From the NCBI GenBank assembly GCA_963978905.1, contig OZ022261.1, positions 9,487,992 to 9,551,991 of the forward strand: 64,000 nucleotides of DNA, written 5' to 3'. Source of the stretch: Trichostrongylus colubriformis. Taxonomy: Eukaryota; Nematoda; Chromadorea; Rhabditida; Trichostrongylidae. Shown here one piece after another: positions 34,660-46,369 of this stretch. The notes beneath the pieces are model-generated. The model did no database searches. It was not told the origin of the DNA and was given only the letters and a program-made list of their open reading frames with translations. Numbering within the stretch: position 1 is the first letter of the stretch; every line of letters begins with the position of its first letter. A program made the translations under genes and the position numbers.

Positions 34660-34790
34660 CATGGTATGGTTCAGGAGAGCCGTCGTATGTCCGACGAATA
34701 GCGAAGCAGACATCGCCTTAGGACTCAACCACCTTCGGCACCCCTTGCTGGCGCGCATCGCATCGCACACCGGAAGAGAATTTTCTTCCA
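34660..34790. repeat. Repeat family A, copy 4
   Basis: TAGGACTCAACCACCTTCGG and CCCCTTGCTGGCGCGCATCG parallel the 28.7-kb copy. Confidence 0.4.
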
Positions 34791-34799
34791 CAACTGCAC

Positions 34800-35760
34800 A
34801 CATCTTACACTCTGTTGTGCTCATCCTTACAGTAGCGTGCCAGTTAATCGAGTTTAATCGGAAAGCAAGGTGGTCAACAAAACATCCATACAACCGTTCT
34901 TATAGAAATATGTAAAGCAGAAGATCAATTATGAACTTGTTGCCTCAGCTAAAGAGCTTGCTATGTCAATAAAAATGATGGATGACACGTCAACACACAG
35001 AGCGCAAACTGCTCAACTCATTGCTGCCGTTCAATTCGCCCTCGTTCAAAAGTAACGAGCTGGGGTCTGTGATTTTCGTGCTCACTCAATTTAGCGACCA
35101 CAGCACGGACTCTGATATGGCTTGCACAGAACCCATATCCGCGAAATGTTCGCATAATTACAATTTCTGGTAAGTTTCCAAATTCCAAACAGAAATCAGA
35201 GGATAGCCGTTCCTAACAATACGGGACGGTGATCCTTAGGTCCAACGAAAATTGTGGCTAGGTTATTTTCGGAACATCATGCTCAAATATTACGGTTCGA
35301 AATGCGGAATGAAGGTACGAAGAGGGATCAACTTGATATTACACTGTTTGACAACAATGATTGCGCAAAATTTCGAAAGGCAACCTTCAAACAGGGACGC
35401 GCATGGGCCAAGGGTTTTTTGAGGGGATTGTGGGTTGGGAAAATGGGAAGTCATATTTTTTTCAAAATTAGTAGTCTTCTATGGTTATCGATCGACAGCG
35501 ACAGCATCGATGATGGAAGAAGTCGTATAGTCGGAGCCGATTTGGAGAGAGGGATTGTACTTCATTTTTCGAAAAATTTTTGCAACGCAAGGCTTGATCC
35601 TGTCCCAAGGCAACATGATTTCCAAAAGATTTGCTTTCCTTGAGCTATCTTTATTTCTGAGACATGCGAAACACAAAAGGATCACAACCTCATTCATGCT
35701 GCCTGCATGCTTTGCGACGTCGTTGCCAAATGAATCGACCATGTGGGCTCCATTTTTATA
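34800..35760. other. No gene recognised
   Basis: A plus-strand open frame of ~129 codons (35254-35643) opens with GTG, not ATG, and shows no known motif. Confidence 0.35.
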
Positions 35761-35787
35761 CGTGGTTTGCTTTTATTTCATTTCATC

Positions 35788-38540
35788 TTACGTAGGATAC
35801 TTAGGAGCCCGAATCGGCTGGGCGCAGCGGCGGTCACATGTCTTCCATCGTTGTCGGTCCTTCGCGACTTGAGACCAGTGTTCGTGAGGGGGGCTGAGCT
35901 TCTTAAGCGAGTCGCTCCAGCGCGTTGCGGGGCGACCGAGCGTTCTCTTGACGTCTCGCGGGTACCAAAAGGTCGTTCGGCTTGTACATCGGCCATCGGT
36001 GAGCCTGGAGATGTGCCCGACCCAGCGCAGTTTCGCGGTGTCAATGTATTCGACTGCATCTCTTATGCCGGATTGTTGTGGTAGATCCGCGCTACGTAGA
36101 TTCTTCTGGTACTGTTCTCCTCTGTTCGTTATGAGGAGGCATCTTTCCAGGGCGCGTTGGCATCTCGCGATCATCTTTGCCGTGGTTTTCGTGCTGTTCC
36201 ACGTCTCGCGCCATAGCATAGAGCTGATAGCACCGTGGAGTCGAATAGATGGGCTCGGATCATGGGATCGCTGATCAAATGGGATGCTTCTTTAATGTTC
36301 CCCATGGCTGCCCACGCGGCTTTTCTTCTTCTGTCAATCTCAACGGTCAGCTCGTTCGTCATTGTGACGTCTCAGCCCAGGTAGACGTAGTGATCCACGT
36401 CTGGTAGTCAGCGTCATCGAGGAAGACTGGCGTCATGTCAGCCCATTGGTTCCTCATCCCTTCGGTCTTACTGCGATTCATCTCGAGTCCTATGGCTTTG
36501 CCCGCCTCGCTGAGCTCGTCGAGCATCTGTTGGAGCCAGGCGGCGTCGCTCCTGATCAGAAGGATATCGTCTGCAAATCGCAGGTTGGAGAGCTTCTTGC
36601 CGTCAATACGGACGCCTTTGTTGGACCAGTCAAGATCCGTTATGGCATGTTGGAGGGCAGCGGTGAACAGCTTTGGAGAAATGGTATCTCTCTGCCTCAC
36701 TCCTTTGCCGATCGGAATCACCACTTTCTTGTGGAACGTGGTGATGCTCGTCGTCATCCCGCGATTGGATTCCTCGAGAATGTTGATGTACTTCTGCTCG
36801 ACGCCAGCTGCTGTGAGGGCATTCCACACTGCTTTCGTTTCGACGCTGTCGAATGCTTTAACTAGTCGATGAAGCAGAGTAGGAACGGAATTTTGTACTC
36901 CTTATGCTTCTCGATGAGCTGGGAGAGGGCGTGGATATGATCTGCGCATGCATACCCTTTGCGGAAGCCGGCTTGCTTCAGTGGCTGGAATTCATCTAGC
37001 GTTCGTTCGAGCCGGTTTAGCAGTACATTGGAGAGTACGTTGTAAAGCTGTGACAGAAGGGCGATCGGCCGGTAGTTCTTGATGTCGTCTCTGCCGTCTT
37101 TCTTGAAGATGAGAACAGTCTTCGACGTCTTCCATAGCGTCGGATGTGCATTCCTTGAGATACCGATTGAATCTCACTGCGAGTTCGTGTATGATGGTGT
37201 CGCCGCAAGCCTTCAAAGTGTCTCCGCTTATCTTGTCAGGTCCAGGGGATGTCTTCGGTTTCAACTGTTTGAGGGCGGTCTGGCGGATTTGAGATGGCGG
37301 ATTTCTGATGGCAGGATGTCGGCGACGTCCTCCACTGGTGAGCAGGGCGGTTCTAGAACTGAAGAGGTTGGTGTAGAACTTCTGGACGGCATCTGCGATC
37401 TTCGATCGGCTGGTTTGTAGGTGCCCTTTCTGGTCTCGTGTTGCTGTAATAACCGCGCGTGTCGTCGTCAGGTCCTGCTTGCATCTCTTGAGGCTTACTT
37501 TCTTCTCGGTGCTGTCCTTTTGCTTGGCGTTTCTGGATCTTCGTATAGATTCCTGAACTGCGACGCAGCTTGCCTTGTTTATCGTTAGCTTCTCCAGAGC
37601 TGTAGCCGTCGGGTTTGTGATGATCTCGACTCTCTTCTTCAGCAAGCTTCGGGCCATAGCATCAATACGGTCTCTTGATATAGGAGGTCTTTCAGCAACT
37701 GTCGATGCACACTGGAGAATGTTATGGCACATCCTGGTGTAGTCTTCGTTGACGTCCAGAGCAATGTTCCAGTCCAGGTGACGGGCGGTCGTTTCCATGA
37801 TTCCGGTGTTGTATGTGGGGAATCGCTGTGCGACCGGTCGGTGGTTTTACCGCTTCTTGACGGTCTTCTGGGGTCTGAGCTGAATCTTTGCTTGTATAAG
37901 ACGGTGGTCCGATCCCATGCAGAAGCTTGTGACAACTTATACATCGAGGATGCTCCGTCTTCGATTGGTGATGAAGTGGTCAAACTCGGTATGTGTGGAA
38001 CCGTTGGGGCTTTCCCATATCCATCTCTTCGCGGGCTTATTCGGGAATAGGCTGTTGCCGTGCTGAAGGATACATCAATTCAGTAGGTCTATCATGCGTT
38101 CTCCATTGTCGCTACTCGCGTCAGCGAGTCCGTGGCGGCCGGTGGGAGCGGAAGCGAGAGCCTTGCCGAGAATGGCATTGAATTTTCCGCAAATATACTT
38201 GCAGTATGACTTTTCTCCCTTTATCGTCTTTTTCAGGTCTTTGTAGAAGAGTTCCTTCTCTTCGTCTTCGTAGGCCGATGTCGGGGCGTAGACGTTGATG
38301 ACGGATATCGTGGTGGACGAGTCGATTCTGATTCTGAGGATGTTAAGTCGGGGGGAGACGATGTTGTGAGAATCGACAAGATGTTCGATGCTCCTATGCA
38401 CTATGAATCCCATTCCTCCGATATTCTTCTTGTCGTATTTCGCACCCATCACGATGACGTCTCCCTCTGCTAATCGCCTGGTGGTCGTGGAAGAGGATTT
38501 AGTCTCTTGGAGCGCGATGATGTTGAAACGGAAGGTTTAT
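35788..38540 (-). mobile_element. RTE-like non-LTR retrotransposon, 5'-truncated, multiply frameshifted
   Basis: Reading leftward on the minus strand, the apurinic endonuclease domain starts mid-protein with NIIALQETKS and continues through GGMGFIVHRS and VINVYAPTS (38530-38075). The linker and start of the RT follow (37798-36992; KPKTSPGPDKISGDTLKACG). The palm has KAFDSVE preceded by a stop codon, PIGKGVRQRDTISPKLF and the catalytic LRFADDILLI (36829-36359). The C-terminal region (36219-35788) has LRWVGHISRL and FWYPRDVKRTLGRPATRWSD, usual in RTE-clade proteins. Frame changes near 36210, 36860 and 36990-37000 make it a dead copy. The missing N-terminal endonuclease motif means 5' truncation, typical of target-primed insertion. 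A short A-rich 3' end (ATGAAATGAAATAAAAG) lies beyond the stop. Confidence 0.9.
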
Positions 38541-38699
38541 CAGTGGTGCTTATAATAGTAGTGTCAGAACCACAGCTATAGAGTTACACACTATTTCCAC
38601 GCACATTTAAAAACACTTTGTCAGTTACTGTAAAGTAACTCAGAATCGTAAGAAAACTATAAATCATATTGGTCGATTAACAGTACAAACATAGGTCAG

Positions 38700-39560
38700 G
38701 AACTTACAAATGCTTCTTATATAAGCTTGGAGTTATGCATAGCTGATTTACCCGACATGTTTTCCAATTTGGAACACAGCCTCATTGTAAGCAGTATAGA
38801 AGACGTGCTAATTCTATGTAATAATTCTATGTTTCAAAAATTCAGGTAAAACACACATGGCAACAAACGGATGCCATGTCTTTCACGATAACTGTGATAC
38901 TATAAAAGATAGGTATAGATACTACATTACATAGAAGTGATTCACTATCCTTCATGGAGTACGTTTTGAATAACAGTTACTATGTCTTTGGTGATCACAT
39001 ATTCAAACAGAATAAGGGAGTACCACAAGGGGGCAACTTTAGTCCATTATTAGCTGATTTCACTCTCTCTTACATGGAACACAGTCAAGTCACACGTATC
39101 AAATTTTGAGAACCAAAGCTCTTTATTCCTCAAGGATAAATGGATGACCAATTAGTGATTCATAATAGCAACGAGGATGATATAGACACCCAGCTGGTTT
39201 AGATATACCATCATAGGCTAGAACGACACATAACAAGGATTGTTATAGCAATCATTCAGATATGTCAATTTATTTATTTATTTATTTAATACACCAAAAC
39301 TGGTGTGCACAAGGGTAATTCGTATTTCCTGGCAATCTATATAAAGTGAAACAGAATCTATACTGAATCATACAATAAAACCGATGATTGTAATTTTAAA
39401 GTTTCAAGATTCCCTCATAGTGACTCCAACATTAGGTCAATCGAAGGGGCTGTTATATACTCTGAAACCCTTAGAACTGCTAACACTTGTACTAAATTTA
39501 ATGCTTCCTAAAGAAACTTAAGGAAATGGTTTACACTCTCTTTGGTTATGAACATGAAAA
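38700..39560 (+). pseudogene. Second reverse-transcriptase fragment, unassigned class (possibly Penelope-like)
   Basis: A plus-strand frame from about 38940 reads FMEYVLNNSYYVFGDHIFKQ and then GVPQGGNFSPLLADFTLSYM, an RT palm region with motif B. After a stop comes MDDQLVIHN, the probable active-site box, and later FPHSDSNIRSIEGAVIYSET. Several stops interrupt it. The motif wording differs from the RTE next door, so it is a separate element. I lean to a Penelope-like origin, but no GIY-YIG domain is seen. Confidence 0.6.
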
Positions 39561-39840
39561 TAGTTTTATTGCTAAAAACAAATTCATAAGTTATAAATCT
39601 GGCATTGACGGTAGTTACAATAAAATAAAGATTTAGGTAACAGTATCTCAACGGACTACCAAGTTAGGTATAACTAACTTTATAAGGTCCGCTTGTCTAG
39701 TTTCTAACGTACTGTATTACCTCAGTGTATACATCGATTATGTCTCATGCTCCTTCACTCCTTCAAGTAGCAGTGCTCCAATTTGGCTACACTGAGTATT
39801 ATATGGGTTTGCATCATAGATTGGGTTATTTCCTAAGTTC

Positions 39841-39937
39841 CCTATTTACTTCCCAGTTCTTACTTCATTATGCTACATTTCTATACTGTCCCTATTTACT
39901 TCCCAGTTCTTATTTCATTATGCTACATTTCTATACA
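39841..39937. repeat. 50-bp tandem duplication
   Basis: CCTATTTACTTCCCAGTTCT and the following 30 bases occur twice, at 39841 and 39891, with very few differences. Confidence 0.9.
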
Positions 39938-40284
39938 GAGGGACTTTGCTGGTCCTATTTTCACTTGGTTCCGGGATAGTTCCTTTATGTACACCAGCTA
40001 GTGAAAATTCTGCTACTTCGTCACTCCTATTCTCATTGGAGAGCCTCGAAGGATGACGATGTACAGTGGTACGTCTGAAATGAGGCAGAACAAACCATTT
40101 TTCTCTTACAGAGAATCCAATATTTGTAGATACTGATCTTCTTCTTCTTAATTTCAAGTTAAACCAGAGCCCGATAGTAAGATGGTCACTACTATGGCAG
40201 ATGCGCCTAGAGGTACAGACTTTTCGATACTGAAAATTTAGGCACTCGTTACAGTGAATTTCAAGACGTTTAAAAACATTAAAG

Positions 40285-40695
40285 AAACGGGAAAAATGAG
40301 TTTTTCTGTATTCCATATATTTATGTAATATTTGCTCAATAAGGCCGCATGCAAAGTTTTACATGAAAAGTGGGAATTCGGCTGAGATACAGCTCATCAA
40401 AATGGCGGCCGAGGGGGCGGGACCTTGTACTGAGAGCCCGCCCGTCGTCCGCAACGTTCGCAGATGAATAGTGGAACTGTTCTCGTAAATTTCTCTTTTC
40501 ACTATGCGTCTCCGACCGGCGTACGATGGGCGAGCATTAAATCTGAGACTCTTCCACCTTGGCCACCACTATAATGAGCTATACCTTAGCCGGATTCTCA
40601 CCTTTTCGTGTGAAACATTGTATGCGAGCGTTATTAGGTAAATGCAACATAATTATATGAGTAACAAAAAACTCTTTTTTCCGTGCACGATTCTC
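40285..40695. mobile_element. Family D element with ~120-bp inverted termini
   Basis: The left end (GGAAAAATGAGTTTTTCTGT ... GAATTCGGCTGAGATACAGC) is an imperfect complement of the right end over ~120 bp. No open frame of note. Related copies lie at 32.6 and 8.5 kb. Terminal duplications could not be fixed. Confidence 0.7.
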
Positions 40696-40699
40696 TGAT

Positions 40700-41380
40700 G
40701 CTTGAGGGCAAAGGATACTCATGGAATGGCAAACAACTGCCTAGCCACTGAGACATTCGTGGTATCTAACTCGCAGTCAGTTGGCGCTGTCACAAGTCAG
40801 TCCTGGAGACTCATAGTTGTCAGTCTTCCCTCTCTGAATTGTTGTATGAACCGAGACCTGTGAAAGCGGAAAGTCGCTTACTGGTAATAACCAGTGCATA
40901 CTTGATTAGTGTTGGACTACTAAAAATGGCTAAGTAATTCGCTGATACGCGAGAAATTTCCAGCACGCCGTGCAGTAAGCCACTCTGACATTCATAACTT
41001 GAGCTATCCCATCCACCGGACACTACCACTATGTGCGAAAAGGGCAAAGCCGAGAAACAAGCCACTTCTTGCTGAATATATTGACATTCGAGTTAGTTAC
41101 GATCCATCATTCTGTGACGAAACGGACATCCTTTCACAGCTGGACCACTCCCCGGGGGAAGGGCAAAGCCTGTAACACTGCAACAGTTCCGTCTCCTCGC
41201 ACTGACCAGCCTTCCGTGGGAGTAGGGTTCAACAGGTTCACCTTTCAAGAAGCCTAGGTTGATCGGTTAGACTGTATTAGCCTCACCTCCACCCTAACGT
41301 GAAGTAATATTTCCACACTCTTGGATGCTAGACCATCCTCCGAAGGTGACCAATAACTTCGTTATTATTCACGACGTTTT
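40700..41380. other. No gene seen
   Basis: No exon or repeat that I can support. Confidence 0.4.
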
Positions 41381-41382
41381 AC

Positions 41383-41736
41383 TTAGCACCCTACGCGATA
41401 TGATGCATCGGCTAACGGACCTGTAGAACAAGATTCCTCTGAATCACGGATCGAATAAAGGTTGAAGGAGATCACGTAGGTGCAGCCATTTTCACTACAT
41501 TGGTAGTTATCATTGTACGGTTGCATGTAATAAACGTATACAGCATCCATGTTGATCAGAGAAGGTGCAGATGTCAAATGGATTTTGTGTCGGAATATGA
41601 CCGAATGCCACAAACTACCGAAAGATACACCGTCACGGTGTTTTGCTACTGAACGCTGGACAGAGCAGTAAAGCCGCGGGAGGAATATTGCGACATTCAA
41701 ATCATCGAAATCACAACTGATTTTCTTCGTCATCAT
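41383..41736 (-). CDS. Hypothetical cysteine-containing ORF, 117 codons
   Basis: Starts with tandem ATGs and is uninterrupted to TAA. The C-terminal part (DAVYVYYMQPYNDNYQCSEN, then GCTYVISFNLYS) has paired cysteines and alternating hydrophobics, as in extracellular folds. There is no signal peptide at this start, so the frame might be an internal exon. I do not recognise a family. It lies just left of an intact-ended mariner but on its own sequence. Confidence 0.35.
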   Translation of the reverse strand: MMTKKISCDFDDLNVAIFLPRLYCSVQRSVAKHRDGVSFGSLWHSVIFRHKIHLTSAPSLINMDAVYVYYMQPYNDNYQCSENGCTYVISFNLYSIRDSEESCSTGPLADASYRVGC

Positions 41737-41777
41737 GGAAGTTTACTGCAGAAGCGAATATTGTAACAGAACCATTC

Positions 41778-41825
41778 GCTCTTGCAGAACGCGGTTATTT
41801 CGGCTCTTGCAGAACGCGGTTATTT
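41778..41825. repeat. 25-bp tandem duplication
   Basis: GCTCTTGCAGAACGCGGTTA plus TTT occurs at 41778 and 41803. Confidence 0.9.
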
Positions 41826-41878
41826 TGGCTTGCTGTGAAGAGGATTGATGAATTTTGAGGTGCCGAATTTCCCATCTA

Positions 41879-42777
41879 TTAGGTTGATTCATAATAAATC
41901 GGACAAATTGACCAATTTTAATCATTGTCGTACAACTTTTTTACGACAACAGGGATTCACTTGAAATATACTCCATCTTTATCGATGACCTTCTGCCACG
42001 GTATAGGCAGATCATGGATGCCCTTGCTCCAGAAGGCCGGAAGCTGGAGCTCGAAGAAGTTGCCGAGTGCCGCCTTGACCTCGTCGCGAGTTTTGAAGTC
42101 TTGGCCGTCCAGGTGGCGTTGGCTGTGGGAGAAAAGGTGGAAATCTGAAGGGGCCAGGTCTGGGGAGTACGGTGGGTATAGAAGTACGGTCCAACTGTAC
42201 GACAGCAGCTCGGCCTTGGTCGATCTTGCGAAGTGCGGTCTGTGGAAGTAGACACGTTGTCGTGCTGGAAGTAGACATGTGACCGCCGCCGTAGCGAACT
42301 TTGGACATTGGCCTTCAATTCTCGTAATTGACGAACGTAGACGTCGGCGGATACTGTGGTACCTTCATCGAGCAGCTCCCAGTACTCTACGCCGTGTACG
42401 CTCCACCAACCGCGGTTTTCGTCTTCGATGGAATAGTCGCCTGACGCAAACTTCGAATGCTACAACTACAGTGTACTTCTGCCGGGGGCATGCTCCTTGT
42501 GAACTTCTATCAGACGTCTGCCGATATCCGCGGGTTCCTGGCCAGATAGCGATATAAATAGTATGACGTTGCGGATGTGGTCTCTGGACCGCTTGAAATC
42601 GTGCGGCATTGTGGCGGAATGAATTTACTTTGGAGTGATTATTTTACGGTACTTTGAAGAGCTTTTCATACTCATTCCAACGGTACCTCGCGCGTCCATT
42701 TTCGTTAATTCGTTACTGAGTTATGATCTCTAGAAATCATCACTACCATTTGTCCGATTTATTATGAATCAACCTAA
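41879..42777 (-). mobile_element. Mariner element, internally deleted, with pristine termini
   Basis: The first 30 bases (TTAGGTTGATTCATAATAAA onward) are exactly complementary to the last 30, and TA flanks both sides (41877-41878, 42778-42779). At ~900 bp it is shorter than the ~1.3 kb of full mariners. On the minus strand a start MPHDFKRSRDHIRNVILFIS is followed by an early stop. Later pieces include YWELLDEGTTVSADVYVRQL, HDNV (second Asp) and YSPDLAPSDFHLF (third Asp). The region with the first catalytic Asp is missing. Matching ends but a dead gene imply recent mobilisation in trans. Confidence 0.9.
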
Positions 42778-42779
42778 TA

Positions 42780-43320
42780 AAATCCTAATATAGCTTCTAG
42801 CCTAGGAGGAACTTCACTTGCCCTGAAAACAAGCGGACCTTTACTTCAGGTCCTTTCGGAGACTCTCCACCAAAGTGATGATCTCGCTATGAGATAAGCG
42901 AGCTATCGCAAATTCCGAGAGTATTTAAAGACATGATAATTGCTCGCAGAGCTAGGAATAAAAGTCGATGTGAAACTATGTCCTAAGCCCGCCTGTAAGT
43001 TGCTCAAGGCAATCGCTAACAAGTTCCTTCCAGTTCAATAACTGGCGTTGAAAACGTTCTGAGAAGTTCAATAGGAACTTCCTCGGTAAACTATACCCGT
43101 AGTCTGCTCACACGGAAGCCCGAGTATGTCCTATCTCTACACTAGCAGTGCGAAATAGTAGCTTTCAACTCGTGGTAGTAATTATTCATTATATCGCTTC
43201 GTAACGATGAATCAATCGGCTCTCGCGGACGGACGGGGGAGGAGGGGGGGGGGGGGGCTTTCACAAACCATACGGGTACATCGCCTAGTGAAACATTTTT
43301 GTGGAAGCCTCTGTGGAGCA
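42780..43320. other. No gene seen; contains a G14 run
   Basis: Bases 43244-43257 are an unbroken run of 14 G in a longer G-rich tract. Otherwise nothing recognised. Confidence 0.5.
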
Positions 43321-43800
43321 TCACCATAGGGAACCACAGGAAGCCGTATATTTACAATACGCGAAACGTATTATTTCACACGTAACAGCCTCCATTGTAT
43401 CTTCGTTTTAGTGCGCAATTTTCATAAGCTACGGAGAGCCGAATCACATGCGTCGCAACTGTCTATGCGCAGATGGGCGATAACTCACAGGCCACGGGAA
43501 GCCGAATAATCTTGCAATATGCCACCCCCCAATTCGCATCTTCGCACCGGTGTGGTAAATTCACAAACTATGGGAGCCAGCTGTATTATACAACTGCTCT
43601 ATCTGTATTTTCGCAGCAGTGCGCGGAATTTACAGGTAGCGTGAAGCCGTATATAGTATGTATCGCCATATGCTACTACCTCAATGTGCATCTTCGCGCC
43701 AGTGTGCGCAATTCACAGGCTACGACAGGCCAGATGTATAGTGCTGCTCTATCTGCAGCTTCGTTCCAGTGTGCGAAATTTTTAAGTTACTTGCCATGGA
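43320..43800. repeat. Degenerate satellite, unit ~70-82 bp
   Basis: The motif CTTCG-N-CAGTGTGCGCAATTCACAGGCTACG-GGGAGCCG recurs with changes near 43402, 43470, 43541, 43610, 43692 and 43760. Units are diverged, so this is an old array. No coding frame persists. Confidence 0.65.
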
Positions 43801-43989
43801 GGGCCAATTGAGCTAATGCGATCGTGCCACCACCAATGCCCACATTCTTCACACCATTGGGTGGAATACCCTTGGCATCGAAGCTGGTGTACCTTAAATG
43901 CACCGAGAAGGGTAAGAGAGAACTGAAAACTGTGAATAATGTTCTCTAAAAACAAACCTTCTAGGACAGAATTGGTGATGTGTGGCCTT

Positions 43990-44255
43990 GTATTGAAAAG
44001 GCGCGGTACGGGGTCATATCAATACCTTGCAGCACGGAGTGTCGTCCTGTAGTCCTACAACCGCATGAGTTGCCGGCGCAGGCAGGACATTGTTCGCGAT
44101 CGGCTGCTTTAGTCTCTCCGCCCGCCTGCTGTCGACCCCGGTTAGTGACGCAGATGGGTGCGAGAGAGAAAGGGGAGGGGGGGTTCCGGGCTCCCAATCC
44201 TTGAGTTTTTCACCGTTTTACCTCGTTCTTTCTCTACTGTTACACTGCTGGGCAC
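43990..44255. repeat. Repeat family B, copy
   Basis: Begins TATTGAAAAGGCGCGGTACG, includes GCAGCACGGAGTGTCGTCCT and TAGTGACGCAGATGGGTGCG, and ends TTTCTCTACTGTTACACTGC. It links the 5' block at 6.2 kb with the 3' block at 7.9 kb and is therefore the best full-length example. Confidence 0.7.
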
Positions 44256-44259
44256 CCCT

Positions 44260-46100
44260 ACTTTCATATTCCACAGTCTGCCAATTTTACCACTTCCGGT
44301 GTCTTAAAATGGATGAAAGCATGACAACAGGGACTACAGAAGCTCAGCTTCATCGATACGGATTCGCGAAAGTGAGGACATTGTGGTAATCTCATATGTG
44401 CTATGGACGAGAGACACGAATAGATGAAACCTATTCCTCGTGGCTCTCTAGAACTAAAGTTTAGGAACGCATAGAGCCGGGGTGCAGTAGATATGTACTG
44501 GCTCGAGGGCTGACAACTGCCTGTGACGCACAAGTAGCAACTTGCAGTACGAAATAACTCCCCACGGAACTGACAACCGGGCCTGTACCAGAGCTTTGAA
44601 GTCCAATTTTCGAGCTCTTTTCGGGTCTAGTGCAACTAAGCACTGCATGGACAGGAAGTCCATTAGTGAAACCGGTGAGGGAGCCACCGCCTTTCCCTTG
44701 TACAGTCATGACCTCATGGTGACTAGCTGCTATTTTTGTCACCGATGGGATTTCCGTAAGGGTTCAGAAATGAGTTGTCTGAGTGGTGTCACCGGTACAC
44801 CGTTTCTTGATGACTCAATAGTGAAGTTGAGTCTGTCTTAGAGATAGCTATGTTGGATGCAGTTAGAACTGAAGATTTAGATACTAAACAGTCCGTTTTC
44901 AGGATGTGTTGCATCCACTATCATTGAAAGGGTACGTGAATATTAACGATTTTCATTTATGTACGATACAGATGAGAGCCAGCCCATGTACAGGTCAGTG
45001 TTATTTTCTCCCCGAGACATAGGTCTGGTACCGCTTCACCTACTTGGAAGGGATGGAATCAGGGTCCAGCACTAACTGAGGAATTCTCAAGAAGGTGTCG
45101 TATTTTGGATAGGCTAGGGGGAGTATTGTACTCGAAGAGCACCGATCGAGAAATTCTCAACATACTGCTGTTTTCGGGCGCAGTGGAGGCAAGGTAGCAA
45201 TACATAGTTTGGTTATCGATCGATCCACACTTTTTTACCCCTTACTTCAGACACTAGTGGTAGGTCTGGTGCGGACGAGGTGGCCTAGGGTAAAAGGATA
45301 GAACACTTTGGTGGTGGCATTACCGGAAGTTGATCTCCAGAACTATCACAGAGAACGAGGGCGCTACTGCCTGCCATTGCACCACTTCCGGGTTCCTACA
45401 CTATGGAAGAACATCTTTCAGCACTTGTTGTTTCCGTTTTCTGTTATTCTAAGAATTTTCCTCGTCACCCAAAAGTAACCACTCTTGGTTTCAGCGGAAT
45501 AAAAATATCAGGCTATAGACCAACCTCTCGACGTATTTTATTTTTCTTCTCTTACACTGAATCTTTGATCGCAAAACCACCATTAATATGCCATGTGAGA
45601 AAGCTTTGCCTACTCTATGAGGAATTTTATATACATAGAAGAGGACTTTGTCCTTGACACAAGCCTCTGAACTATAAGTTTCGGACGGCAAAAACCGGCT
45701 CTACTCTTGTCATTTCATTAGTGGCAAAAAGCTGCCAAAATAACCCGCCTCCAGTTTAATAGAATGGGTCCAGTGCTCTTCGGAATGATTTACATGATTG
45801 AATCGGTTGAAAAACCTCCTCATAGCTCAGATATACCGAGAATGAGGCAAGTCAGCCGAGAAAATCCCAACTTGTTTTGCAAAGGTCGTCAAATGCCAAC
45901 TCGTTTTGCAAAGGTCGTCGAAGGTGCTTCAAAGGTTCTATTGAGAACTCGGCAGAACCCATAGCACTCTCTTGCGTTAAAAAATTACCACCGTGTTGGC
46001 TCATTACCTTTTTAAATTAAGGATTGTCTTCCAAAATTACGAAACATAGAAGACAAACCCTACAACTTCTTCGAGGCCAGGCGAAGCGAAATTTGGCAAA
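44260..46100. other. No gene recognised; one 29-bp tandem
   Basis: Short frames only. Units CCAACTTGTTTTGCAAAGGT (45867) and CCAACTCGTTTTGCAAAGGT (45896) form a 29-bp tandem duplication. Confidence 0.45.
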
Positions 46101-46109
46101 AAGACTTCT

Positions 46110-46235
46110 AATTGTAGCAAAGAGGTAAGGGATGTCATGGTCTGTTACATAAAATACACATAGAAGCATGGAGTGCGGGTTCGAGTCCCATCCGAGACCA
46201 AAGCTTTTGCCCACAACTCGTCATCCTCATAAAAA
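46110..46235 (+). mobile_element. tRNA-derived SINE-I, copy 3
   Basis: GAGTGCGGGTTCGAGTCCCA (B-box), CCGAGACCAAAG, then the shared body GCTTTTGCCCACAACTCGTC. The 5' half of the head is degraded. Confidence 0.7.
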
Positions 46236-46306
46236 CAGAATACACATTTGGTGAACTCCTCAGAAATGATTGCTGTAGAAATTTGTATTTTCATCGAACT
46301 CCATGC

Positions 46307-46358
46307 TATTTTCATCGAAAAGAAATGGCGAAAACGCCGTTTCTTTTCGATGAAAATA
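46307..46358. repeat. 24-bp-arm hairpin
   Basis: TATTTTCATCGAAAAGAAAT then GGCG, a 4-base loop, and the complement with one G:T-type difference. The loop is too short for a usual pre-miRNA. Confidence 0.85.
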
Positions 46359-46369
46359 CAGTTTTCTAC

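Noticed and set aside
36435..36872. Two ~140-codon plus-strand open frames
   Set aside because: They are the antisense of the RTE reverse-transcriptase domain on the minus strand.
43672..43684. A let-7-like match (TGAGGTAGTAG on the minus strand)
   Set aside because: Only 11 bases match, it lies inside the degenerate satellite, and no hairpin surrounds it.
46307..46358. A pre-miRNA
   Set aside because: The 4-base loop and near-perfect 24-bp stem are unlike nematode pre-miRNAs; a foldback is more likely.
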